Positions 6,267-12,846 of a stretch of 16,654 nucleotides of DNA are shown here, one piece after another. Position numbers and translations under genes: made by a program. The DNA lies in assembly GCA_900765575.1 (NCBI GenBank), contig CAAFRW010000257.1:1-16654 (forward strand). The letters are read 5' to 3'. Position 1 is the first letter of the stretch; each line of letters begins with the position of its first letter. The notes beneath the pieces are model-generated. The model did not search any database, had not been told where the DNA came from, and saw only the letters and a program-made list of their open reading frames with translations. This stretch comes from Bacteroidaceae bacterium (GTDB taxonomy: Bacteria; Bacteroidota; Bacteroidia; Bacteroidales; Bacteroidaceae).

Positions 6267-6668
6267 CTAAACCGGAGTGGTGAAATCTTCTCCGCAATGA
6301 TTACAATGAAATCCCCTCTTGATGTTGCCCAACGGAGTGGTTGCCAAAGCAGAAAGTAAAGCGAAAAAAGCCTTTAAGCCCTGACGCTTACCTAACGAAG
6401 AAGCAATATCCACAGAACCGCAATAAGGACATTTATTGCCATCACGTGGCTGGTCTATTTCCAACACTTTCAGTGCAGCTTCATAGTCCTCTTCCAGAAC
6501 AAGCACCTGCACACCCATCCCCATTATTCCATTCATATTAGGCATAAGATTACAAGCTATTTCGTTGTGCAAAATAGACTCTATACCTTCACTTTCCAAA
6601 GCACCTTGAAGCACATGCGCCTTAAAAGCATCATCACAAGTAGTTAATATAACCGTTTTTGTATTCAT
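6267..6668 (-). CDS. DUF2007-type protein with C-terminal zinc ribbon
   Basis: 133 residues from the ATG at 6668. The N-terminal part (1-72), starting MNTKTVILTTCDDAFKAHVL and continuing with LESEGIES and GVQVLVLEEDYEAALKVL, matches the ferredoxin-like DUF2007 domain, proposed to be a signalling or ligand-binding module of unknown function. A zinc ribbon follows: CPYC (80-83) and CNHC (122-125) enclose a short hydrophobic segment (GLKAFFALLSALATTPLG). This architecture suggests a small cytoplasmic metal-binding protein. The reading frame extends to another ATG at 6722. I favour 6668 because the conserved domain starts there, but the -7 element at 6741-6748 would allow either. The gene is the only intact one between the inverted 59-bp repeats. 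Confidence 0.8.
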   Translation of the reverse strand: MNTKTVILTTCDDAFKAHVLQGALESEGIESILHNEIACNLMPNMNGIMGMGVQVLVLEEDYEAALKVLEIDQPRDGNKCPYCGSVDIASSLGKRQGLKAFFALLSALATTPLGNIKRGFHCNHCGEDFTTPV

Positions 6669-6740
6669 AGGGTTCTGATTTAATATCTCCAAAATAGAAA
6701 GAGTTTCAGCAACGCTCTTCATTATTTCAGTTCAACGCTC

Positions 6741-6748
6741 CAAAGATA
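6741..6748 (-). promoter_or_regulatory. Promoter -7 element of the DUF2007 gene
   Basis: TATCTTTG on the minus strand, a perfect -7 element. Transcription would start near 6735, giving a leader of about 12 nt to the ATG at 6722 or about 66 nt to the ATG at 6668. Confidence 0.55.
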
Positions 6749-6850
6749 AAGAGAAAGCTTTTAATGAAGAAAAAAACGGAACAAATAAATAGATTCTTTT
6801 TTCTCGGGAGAGCAGAAGATAAAACGCTCTACTCATTCTCAAAACCCAAC

Positions 6851-6968
6851 TCCACAAGTCTTTTATTTTCAATTTTCCACTTTCAACTTTCAATTAAATA
6901 ACTCTCCACTTAAAAAGTCCTTCATTTTCAATTTTCAACTTTCATTTTTCAATTAAATAAAACGTTTC
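6851..6968 (-). repeat. Two tandem 59-bp units, right copy of the inverted repeat pair
   Basis: On the minus strand, units 6968-6910 and 6909-6851 match the units at 5301-5418. The 6909-6851 unit agrees with 5360-5418 at about 54 of 59 positions; the other has a changed first ten bases (GAAACGTTTT). A further partial copy (TTATTTAATTGAAAATG) extends to about 6988. Together with 5301-5418 these form a roughly 118-bp inverted pair with 1432 bp between them. Confidence 0.85.
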
Positions 6969-6993
6969 ATTTTCAATTAAATAATTATCTTTG
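6964..6993 (+). promoter_or_regulatory. Promoter of the DUF3791-DUF3990 operon
   Basis: TATCTTTG at 6986-6993 is a perfect -7 element. GTTT at 6964-6967 sits 18 bp upstream as a possible -33 element and falls at the edge of the right-hand 59-bp repeat. The leader to the ATG at 7023 is about 23 nt. Confidence 0.65.
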
Positions 6994-7022
6994 CATTAGG
7001 AGACTAAATATAGAGTTGTTTT

Positions 7023-7247
7023 ATGACACAGGATTTAGCAAATAAGATAGAATATATCATTGCTGTGGTCAGCGAGTTTGCCAAAGCGCACTCTCTGAAT
7101 GACAGTCAGGCTTACCGTTATCTGGAACGTTTCAAGGCTATAGACTTCCTCGACAAACATTATGGAATTGCCCATACACAACGCTTTGAAGACGTCATTG
7201 CCGACCTTACCGCCTATTGCCGTCGCTTCGGAGGGGCTCTATCATGA
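7023..7247 (+). CDS. DUF3791 domain protein, candidate partner/antitoxin of the DUF3990 protein
   Basis: 74 residues, predicted all-helical. The segments NKIEYIIAVVSEFAKAHSLN, the YRYLERFKAIDFLDKHYGI stretch, and the AHTQ-FEDVIADL end reproduce the DUF3791 pattern I know: KIEFI, a helix ending in Y-L-K, IDFL--HY, then LHTQ---VI-D. The function of the family is unknown. Its last codon overlaps the next start in an ATGA arrangement (7244-7247), which implies coupled translation. Preceded by a good promoter at 6964-6993. A small helical protein encoded upstream of, and coupled to, a putative enzyme-type toxin is the classic antitoxin position; that role is inference. Confidence 0.85.
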   Translation: MTQDLANKIEYIIAVVSEFAKAHSLNDSQAYRYLERFKAIDFLDKHYGIAHTQRFEDVIADLTAYCRRFGGALS

Positions 7248-7729
7248 AGTTATATCATGGATCGACCGTAGACATCACGGAAATAGACCTGCAACAGTCC
7301 AAGCCCAACAAGGACTTCGGGCGTGGTTTCTACCTCTCTGCCGACAAGGAACAGGCTTTGGCTATGGCTGCCTATAAAGCGGAACAGTTGGACGCAACAC
7401 CGATTATCAACGTCTACGAATTTGACGAATCCTTGCTTTCTGCCGATACCACATTTCGAGTGAAGTTCTTCGACACATATAACAAGGAGTGGGCAGATTT
7501 CATCTTTGCCAATCGCAATAACACCTCGACACAACCCGCCCACGACTATGACATCGTGGTAGGTCCAATAGCCAACGATCGGGTAGGCTTGCAGATACGC
7601 CGCTATATGGAACATGAGATAGACCTAGATACTTTCGTGGAACGCCTGAAATACATGAAAGGTATTACCATCCAATATTTCTTCGGAACGGCTCGTGCCG
7701 TCCGACTATTAAAGAAGACCTATGAATGA
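7244..7729 (+). CDS. DUF3990 domain protein, putative ADP-ribosyltransferase-fold enzyme (toxin candidate)
   Basis: 161 residues starting MKLYHGSTVDITEIDL. Motifs follow the H-Y-x order of the diphtheria-toxin/PARP class of ADP-ribosyltransferases: H5 in LYHGS on the first strand, Y30 in FGRGFYLS followed by a helix rich in A/M, and a third motif ITIQYFFGTARAVRLL with Q144 where many relatives have Glu. A DYDIVVGPIANDR segment (101-113) is typical of DUF3990 as I recall it. Family function is unproven; I recall DUF3990 being placed in the ADP-ribosyltransferase superfamily. The start at 7244 is preferred over an upstream in-frame ATG (7217) because KLYHGS is the conserved N-terminus and the ATGA overlap with the upstream gene fits. 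The stop overlaps the next gene by 8 bp. Confidence 0.85.
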   Translation: MKLYHGSTVDITEIDLQQSKPNKDFGRGFYLSADKEQALAMAAYKAEQLDATPIINVYEFDESLLSADTTFRVKFFDTYNKEWADFIFANRNNTSTQPAHDYDIVVGPIANDRVGLQIRRYMEHEIDLDTFVERLKYMKGITIQYFFGTARAVRLLKKTYE

Positions 7730-7940
7730 GATTAGTTATCAAATAGAAGGTATAGCAAAAGACATCGTGCTTCTGCTAATGAAGGACTTTGACATGGATA
7801 TGAAAGAAGCTCTGCGTACACTCTACACTTCCGATACGTACACCAAGCTCCAAGACCCCAAGACCGGACTCTATTTCCAAAGCCCCCAATACGTCTACGC
7901 CTTCCTGAAGAATGAGTTGCAAACGGGCAAAATGGGATGA
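7722..7940 (+). CDS. Second small helical protein of the module (DUF3791-like)
   Basis: 72 residues, acidic and helical: IEGIAKDIVLLLMKDFDMDM, EALRTLYTSDTYTKLQDP, then TGLYFQSPQYVYAFLKNEL. The pattern (N-terminal helix, YTS-T---L-D--TGLY-QS--YVY--L--EL) resembles a second DUF3791-type family that I recall seeing next to DUF3990 genes, but the match is weaker than for the upstream gene. It overlaps the DUF3990 gene by 8 bp (ATG at 7722, TGA at 7727-7729), so translation is probably coupled and stoichiometry controlled. It may be an alternative or accessory antitoxin, or a targeting subunit. No transcription terminator is evident after it. Confidence 0.75.
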   Translation: MNEISYQIEGIAKDIVLLLMKDFDMDMKEALRTLYTSDTYTKLQDPKTGLYFQSPQYVYAFLKNELQTGKMG

Positions 7941-7961
7941 TTTGTCATAAAAAGAAATAAG

Positions 7962-7989
7962 AATTAAAAAATCATCCTTGCATGAAGGA
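7962..7989 (-). terminator. Rho-independent terminator of the response regulator gene
   Basis: On the minus strand, TCCTT-CATGC-AAGGA (7989-7975) forms a 5-bp stem followed by TGATTTTTTAATTC, a clear T-run. It sits 17 bp past the stop at 8007 in the convergent gap with the DUF3990 operon. Confidence 0.6.
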
Positions 7990-8006
7990 CGCTATATCCA
8001 GCCGTT

Positions 8007-8651
8007 CTAAATATAATACTCCGCCCTATTTACAATGCCGGCACGCATCGCATACTTAGTGGCTTCGTATACATTGTTCACCTGCAATTTACGAAAGATA
8101 TTTTTACGGTGAGTCATTACCGTATGCACGCTGAGATAACGCTCGGCAGCTATTTCCTTTGTTGTTTTTCCCATGGCAATGGCTCTCAATATCTCTTTTT
8201 CCGTAGCGGTCAGGTGTTCTTTCTCATTTGTACTTGGCGGTTTGGACTGCATTAACTGAGCAATACGCTTGCAAACAAAACGCTCCGACCTCAAACTGCA
8301 TTGCAGGGCCTCCTCTATTTCGGGCAACTTATCCTCTTTCATAACAATGCCTATGCGTGTGCTTCCCACCAATACCCGGCGAATGAAGTCTTCACTTAAA
8401 TCCTCACAAAACAAAATCCACTGCGCATCGGGAAAACGCTGTTCTAAAATAAGTAACTCATCGTCAGAATTCAAGTTGAACAAGGTATAATCCAATACCA
8501 CCAACGCACACGGATTGCGCAACAGCCCTTGCACCAGTTCCTCTTTGCAAGCAACCTCTACCACATTGCCTATCCCGCTGCATGCCGAGCAAAGCAACTT
8601 TATTCCATAGCGGGTGATATCCTGATTGTCGGCCAGCACTAATGTCCTCAT
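8007..8651 (-). CDS. NarL/FixJ-type response regulator with LuxR HTH domain
   Basis: 214 residues. The receiver domain (1-120) has the acidic pair region ADNQD (D8, D11), the phospho-acceptor D54 in LVVLDYT, and K105 in IVMKEDK. The usual Ser/Thr after strand 4 is replaced (ILFCED, C82/E83), so phosphorylation switching may be altered. The C-terminal LuxR HTH (about 147-207) begins LTATEKEILRAIAMGKTTKE and includes LSVHTVMTHRKNIFRKL, the recognition-helix region. DNA-binding transcription regulator; targets unknown. No histidine kinase gene is adjacent, so it is an orphan in this window. It diverges from metF across 187 bp and has a TAACTTTG -7 element at 8671-8678 and its own terminator. Confidence 0.9.
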   Translation of the reverse strand: MRTLVLADNQDITRYGIKLLCSACSGIGNVVEVACKEELVQGLLRNPCALVVLDYTLFNLNSDDELLILEQRFPDAQWILFCEDLSEDFIRRVLVGSTRIGIVMKEDKLPEIEEALQCSLRSERFVCKRIAQLMQSKPPSTNEKEHLTATEKEILRAIAMGKTTKEIAAERYLSVHTVMTHRKNIFRKLQVNNVYEATKYAMRAGIVNRAEYYI

Positions 8652-8670
8652 CTTATTACCTATTTGGCTA

Positions 8671-8678
8671 CAAAGTTA
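8671..8678 (-). promoter_or_regulatory. Promoter -7 element of the response regulator gene
   Basis: TAACTTTG on the minus strand, 20 bp before the ATG at 8651. The -33 region is weak. Confidence 0.5.
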
Positions 8679-8785
8679 TAGTTAATTACAAGTAATGGCA
8701 GCTTACCGAAGCAGTTTTTTATGTTTTTAGGAAAAGTAATAGCTATTTACAGCACGAATCACTTCGCTTTTCACAATATTTTCCC

Positions 8786-8793
8786 TATTTTTG
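8786..8793 (+). promoter_or_regulatory. Promoter -7 element of metF-holB-ricT-gldH
   Basis: TATTTTTG matches TAnnTTTG, 46 bp before the metF ATG at 8839; TTCG at 8763-8766 lies 19 bp upstream at the -33 position. No riboswitch-like fold is evident in the short leader. Confidence 0.5.
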
Positions 8794-8838
8794 CCACATT
8801 ATGTAATTTGGGTAAAATAGAGCCGAATAAGTAGAATA

Positions 8839-9792
8839 ATGAGAGTGATAGATTTAATCAAAGATACAAAAGAAACAGCCTTTTCATTCGAAATCCTTCC
8901 GCCACTGAAAGGTACAGGCATTGAAAAGCTGTATCAAACCATCGATACACTTCGGGAGTTCGACCCAAAATATATCAATATTACCACGCATCGCAGCGAA
9001 TATGTGTACAAAGACTTAGGAGACGGACTCTTTCAGCGCAACCGGTTGCGTCGTCGTCCGGGAACAGTCGCCGTAGCAGCCGCTATTCAAAACAAATACG
9101 ATATCAGAGTAGTACCCCACATTTTATGCAGTGGGTTTACCCGTGAAGACACGGAATATGTATTGCTCGACCTCCAGTTTTTAGGCATTACCGACCTGTT
9201 GATTTTACGTGGCGACAAGGCAAGGCACGAATCCATCTTTACTCCCGAAGTAGACGGCTATTCACACGCCATTCACCTGCAACAACAAATCAACGATTTC
9301 AATAAAGGACTATTTGTCGACGGTTCACCCATTAAGATTACAGGAACTCCGTTTTCATACGGCGTTGCTTGCTATCCGGAAAAACATGAAGAAGCCCCCA
9401 ATCTGGATTCAGACCTCTATTGGCTGAAAAAGAAAATGGAGATGGGAGCCGAGTACGCTGTAACCCAGTTGTTTTTCGATAACCGTAAATATTTCGATTT
9501 CGTAGAACGGGCCCGCCAACAAGGTATCACCATTCCTATTATCCCGGGAATCAAGCCATTCACCAAGTTATCGCAACTATCCATGGTTCCCAAAACGTTT
9601 AAAGTGGATTTACCGGAACCATTGGCTACCGAAGCGGCAAAATGTAAAACGGATGAAGAAGCAGCCCGGTTGGGAATAGAGTGGTGCGTGGAACAATGTA
9701 AAGAGTTAATGGCACATGGCGTGCCAAGTATTCACTTCTATACGGTTTCAGCCGTAAACAGCATCAAGGAAGTGGCCAAACAGATATATTAG
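8839..9792 (+). CDS. metF: 5,10-methylenetetrahydrofolate reductase
   Basis: 317-residue FAD enzyme of the bacterial MetF class, reducing 5,10-methylene-THF to 5-methyl-THF for the last step of methionine synthesis. Visible signature residues: the catalytic E18 in FSFEILPP, HILCSGFTRED, the FAD-contacting LRGD (123-126), the GVACYPEKHEEA block (175-186), and the TQLFFD strand (209-214). C-terminal GVPSIHFYTVS is also typical. Length agrees with E. coli MetF (296) plus small extensions; there is no eukaryotic-type regulatory domain. It heads a plus-strand run: holB starts 11 nt after its stop. The ATG at 8839 directly precedes the conserved N-terminal helix. Confidence 0.96.
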   Translation: MRVIDLIKDTKETAFSFEILPPLKGTGIEKLYQTIDTLREFDPKYINITTHRSEYVYKDLGDGLFQRNRLRRRPGTVAVAAAIQNKYDIRVVPHILCSGFTREDTEYVLLDLQFLGITDLLILRGDKARHESIFTPEVDGYSHAIHLQQQINDFNKGLFVDGSPIKITGTPFSYGVACYPEKHEEAPNLDSDLYWLKKKMEMGAEYAVTQLFFDNRKYFDFVERARQQGITIPIIPGIKPFTKLSQLSMVPKTFKVDLPEPLATEAAKCKTDEEAARLGIEWCVEQCKELMAHGVPSIHFYTVSAVNSIKEVAKQIY

Positions 9793-9803
9793 TAGAATTA
9801 AGT

Positions 9804-10922
9804 ATGTTTTTTAAAGATATTATAGGGCAAGAGGAAGTTAAGAAAAGATTCATTCTGGAAGTTAAAGAGGGACGTGTACCCCACGCCCAACTGCTTTGCG
9901 GACCGGAAGGAAGCGGAAAATTACCCTTGGCTATCGCATACGCCCGCTATCTTTGTTGTACTAATCGGGGAGAAGAAGAGGCTTGCGGAACATGCCCTTC
10001 GTGCATAAAGTTCAATAAGCTGGCCCATCCCGATTTGCATTTCGTATTTCCCGTTATAAAAAAGAAAAATGACGCCGTAAGCGACGATTACATCAAAGAA
10101 TGGCGTAACCTTTTGCTTACCACTCCCTACTTTAATTTAAATCACTGGCTGGCCGAAATGGGTGCTGAGAACCAGCAAGCCATGATTTATGAAAAAGAGA
10201 GTTCGGAAATATTACGGAAACTGACCTTAAAATCGAGCGAAGGCGGATACAAGATAATGATTATCTGGCTACCAGAAAAGATGAATATTACCTGTGCCAA
10301 CAAGTTATTAAAACTGCTCGAAGAACCGCCTTCTCAAACAGTGTTATTACTGGTATCGGAAGCTCCGGATATGATATTGCCAACCATATTGAGCCGTACA
10401 CAGCGTATCAATATCCATAAAATAAAAGAGGATGAAATTGCCCATGCGCTGGAAGGCAAATTCGGTTTACGACCGGAAGATGCCACAAGCATTGCCCACA
10501 TTTCGGGAGGAAACTATGTAAAGGCACTGGAAACCATTCACCTGAGTGAAGACAACAAGCTCTTTCTCGAACTGTTTATCAGCCTGATGCGTCTCTCCTA
10601 CCAACGGAAAATCAAAGAGATGAAAGAGTGGAGCGACCAAATAGCCGGAATGGGACGCGAAAGACAAAAGAACTTCCTGGAATATTGCCAACGCATGATA
10701 AGGGAAAACTTTATATACAATTTCCATCGAAGTGAATTAACGTACATGAACAACGAAGAGATGAACTTTTCCAAGCACTTCTCTCCTTTTGTAAATGAAC
10801 GTAACGCCATAGGCATTATGAACGAATTAAACGAAGCACAACAACATATAGAGCAGAATGTGAATCCTAAAATGGTATTCTTCGACTTCTCGCTGAAAAT
10901 GATTGTATTGCTTATACAATAA
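9804..10922 (+). CDS. holB: DNA polymerase III delta' subunit (clamp-loader ATPase family)
   Basis: 372 residues. The start MFFKDIIGQEEVKKRF is the usual clamp-loader N-terminus with IIGQE. A P-loop-like GPEGSGK is at 33-39. A four-cysteine zinc module follows (C51/C52, C61, C64, C67). The LLKLLEEPP motif (168-176) and the sensor segment PTILSRTQ (193-200) identify the delta'/gamma family. Delta' is the stator of the clamp loader that places the beta clamp on DNA. It is longer than E. coli HolB (334), with an extra segment at about 78-130, as in other Bacteroidota copies I know. It lies 11 nt after metF and 12 nt before ricT, a genetic link also seen in Firmicutes. Confidence 0.92.
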   Translation: MFFKDIIGQEEVKKRFILEVKEGRVPHAQLLCGPEGSGKLPLAIAYARYLCCTNRGEEEACGTCPSCIKFNKLAHPDLHFVFPVIKKKNDAVSDDYIKEWRNLLLTTPYFNLNHWLAEMGAENQQAMIYEKESSEILRKLTLKSSEGGYKIMIIWLPEKMNITCANKLLKLLEEPPSQTVLLLVSEAPDMILPTILSRTQRINIHKIKEDEIAHALEGKFGLRPEDATSIAHISGGNYVKALETIHLSEDNKLFLELFISLMRLSYQRKIKEMKEWSDQIAGMGRERQKNFLEYCQRMIRENFIYNFHRSELTYMNNEEMNFSKHFSPFVNERNAIGIMNELNEAQQHIEQNVNPKMVFFDFSLKMIVLLIQ

Positions 10923-10934
10923 ATATAAAAGACC

Positions 10935-12281
10935 ATGACAGATTTTATACAGAAACGCGGAAGCGGCGGGCTTTGTGCCAAAGGCTGCGGACGACAAGAT
11001 AATAAACTGAACACTTTCGACTGGCTGGCAGATATACCCGAAAACGGAGAACTCTGCGACATGGTGGAGGTACAGTTTAAAAACACCCGCAAAGGGTACT
11101 ATAAAAACAGCAACAACATTAAACTGGAAAAAGGCGATGTAGTGGCTGTGGAGGCAAGTCCCGGACATGATATAGGTACCGTAACTCTTACAGGACGGTT
11201 GGTTCCGCTCCAGATGAAAAAGGCGAACTTAAAGCCGGACGTGGAAATCAAACGCATCTACCGGAAAGTGAAGCCGGTGGACATGGAAAAGTACGAGGAA
11301 GCGAAAGCGAAAGAACATGCCACCATGATTCGTTCGCGACAAATAGCCGCCAGCCTGAACCTGAATATGAAAATCGGTGACGTGGAATATCAGGGAGACG
11401 GCAACAAAGCTATTTTCTATTATATAGCCGACGAACGGGTGGACTTCCGCCAACTTATCAAAGTTTTGGCTGAGGCTTTCCGCGTACGCATAGAGATGAA
11501 GCAGATTGGCGCCCGTCAGGAAGCCGGACGTATAGGAGGTATCGGACCTTGCGGAAGAGAACTTTGTTGTGCAACATGGATGACCAGCTTTGTTTCCGTA
11601 TCCACCAACGCGGCACGCATCCAGGATATCTCTTTAAATCCTCAAAAGCTGGCCGGACAATGTGCCAAACTGAAATGTTGCCTCAACTACGAAGTGGATG
11701 CTTATGTAGAGTGCCAGAAACGTATGCCTTCCCGTGAAATTGCCCTGGAAACAAAAGACGGTACATTCTATTTCTTCAAGTCGGATATTTTAAAAGGGTT
11801 AGTCACTTATTCTACCGACAAGAACTTTGCCGCTAACATTGTTACCATTACCGGAAAAAGAGCGTTCGAAATCATTAATATGAACCGGAAAAGCCTTAAA
11901 CCGGATAATTTAATGGAAGAAGAGAAAAAGAACGAACCGAAACGTTCTATCGACTTATTAGAACAAGAGAGCCTGACCCGTTTCGACCGCAGCAAAAATG
12001 CAGGAAAGAAAAAGAAGAAGAGAAATGGAACAAATGCCAACCAGCAGGAAGCTTCGGGAAACAATAACAACAACGGAGGCAACGGCAATAACGGACAAAT
12101 AAACAAACCGCAGCATCCACAGCCGCAACAAGGAGAAAGACGCCAGCAAGGAGAAAAGCGTTCTCAACCGGCACAGGAAAACAGGTCCAGAAACGGGAAT
12201 AAGCAACAAACCAACTCACAACAACGTCCAAAAGGATTTATCAAACGTGAGAATGTCAATAAAGAACCAAATAAGGAATAG
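10935..12281 (+). CDS. ricT: RicT (YaaT/PSP1) family protein with long polar tail
   Basis: 448 residues. The PSP1/RicT core (about 40-325) contains IGARQEAGRIGGIGPCGREL and downstream LSLNP-type and CAKLKCCLNYE motifs. Cysteines C206, C211, C212, C243, C248 and C249 are those expected to hold an iron-sulfur cluster in the Ric complex of Bacillus, where RicT helps RNase Y-dependent RNA processing. An extra Cys pair (C14, C18) lies at the N-terminus. From about 327 on the tail is low complexity: Lys-rich (KKKKKRN), then Asn/Gln/Gly-rich with RR/KR clusters, suggesting disorder and RNA or acidic-partner binding. The partner proteins RicA and RicF are not in the window. The 3' end overlaps gldH by 29 bp. 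Confidence 0.9.
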   Translation: MTDFIQKRGSGGLCAKGCGRQDNKLNTFDWLADIPENGELCDMVEVQFKNTRKGYYKNSNNIKLEKGDVVAVEASPGHDIGTVTLTGRLVPLQMKKANLKPDVEIKRIYRKVKPVDMEKYEEAKAKEHATMIRSRQIAASLNLNMKIGDVEYQGDGNKAIFYYIADERVDFRQLIKVLAEAFRVRIEMKQIGARQEAGRIGGIGPCGRELCCATWMTSFVSVSTNAARIQDISLNPQKLAGQCAKLKCCLNYEVDAYVECQKRMPSREIALETKDGTFYFFKSDILKGLVTYSTDKNFAANIVTITGKRAFEIINMNRKSLKPDNLMEEEKKNEPKRSIDLLEQESLTRFDRSKNAGKKKKKRNGTNANQQEASGNNNNNGGNGNNGQINKPQHPQPQQGERRQQGEKRSQPAQENRSRNGNKQQTNSQQRPKGFIKRENVNKEPNKE

Positions 12282-12732
12282 TTTACCGGCAGGTTTACTG
12301 ATAGCCCTGTTGGCTTCCTGCCAACCCCATACAATGTATCACTCTTTCCGCACGTTACCCAAAGACGGGTGGAACAAGAGTGATACGCTTGTTTTTCCCA
12401 TACCCACAAAAGATATACAGGCTGAAAACTATGGGCTTCAAATAGAAATACGCCATACAAAGGAGTTTGCGTATCAATCTTTATGGGTAGTGGTTTATCA
12501 GAATTCGCAAGACTCCATGCAATTTACCGCCGATACGCTGCAATGCGTACTGGTCAACGAAAAAGGCCGGTTTATAGGAACCGGACTGAACAACTATTAC
12601 CAAACAAATTTTCCGCTTAAAACGGTTACATTGGATAAAGAATACACTCCTATCTTTAAACTGGCCCATTACATGAAGAAAGGCCGCATAGAAGGCATTC
12701 ATGACGTAGGAATCAGGCTTGTTGAGAAATAA
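12253..12732 (+). CDS. gldH: GldH-family lipoprotein
   Basis: 159 residues. A lipoprotein signal with hydrophobic LLIALLASC places the acylated cysteine at C23 (lipobox LASC). The mature part, with a YHSFRTLPKDGWNKSDTLVF opening, VVVYQNS, LNNYYQTNFPL and a C-terminal GIHDVGIRLVEK, matches GldH. GldH was defined as a gliding-motility lipoprotein in Flavobacterium but is also widely kept in non-gliding Bacteroidales, where its role is unclear. The ATG at 12253 is preferred; a GTG at 12247 would add two residues. It overlaps ricT by 29 bp and therefore depends on upstream transcription. It probably sits in the periplasmic leaflet or outer membrane. It is the last gene of the metF run. Confidence 0.88.
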   Translation: MSIKNQIRNSLPAGLLIALLASCQPHTMYHSFRTLPKDGWNKSDTLVFPIPTKDIQAENYGLQIEIRHTKEFAYQSLWVVVYQNSQDSMQFTADTLQCVLVNEKGRFIGTGLNNYYQTNFPLKTVTLDKEYTPIFKLAHYMKKGRIEGIHDVGIRLVEK

Positions 12733-12810
12733 GCTTTTCCCAGAAACGAAGCGCAGCCTCTTTCAGGCTAAACCTGCCACATCCTGACGCCTGAACGGGA
12801 ACTGTAGAGA

Positions 12811-12846
12811 AATAAAGCCGAGAATGAGGTTTGCCTATTCCGGCTT
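12811..12846 (-). terminator. Terminator of the barrel-lipoprotein pair
   Basis: AAGCCG (12815-12820) pairs with CGGCTT (12841-12846), extended by GAAT/ATTC with one bulged base. On the minus strand the hairpin is followed by CTTTATTTCT, U-rich in RNA. It overlaps the last codons and the stop of the minus-strand lipoprotein gene. A plus-strand role for gldH lacks a T-run. Confidence 0.55.

Noticed and set aside
6669..6722. Longer start for the DUF2007 protein
   Set aside because: Not excluded, but the conserved domain begins at the internal Met; the extra 18 residues look non-family.
8652..8838. SAM- or cobalamin-type riboswitch ahead of metF
   Set aside because: The leader after the inferred start site is only about 40 nt and no aptamer-like pairing is visible.
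12755..12769. AGCCT-AGGCT hairpin as a gldH terminator
   Set aside because: Only a 5-bp stem with no following T-run.
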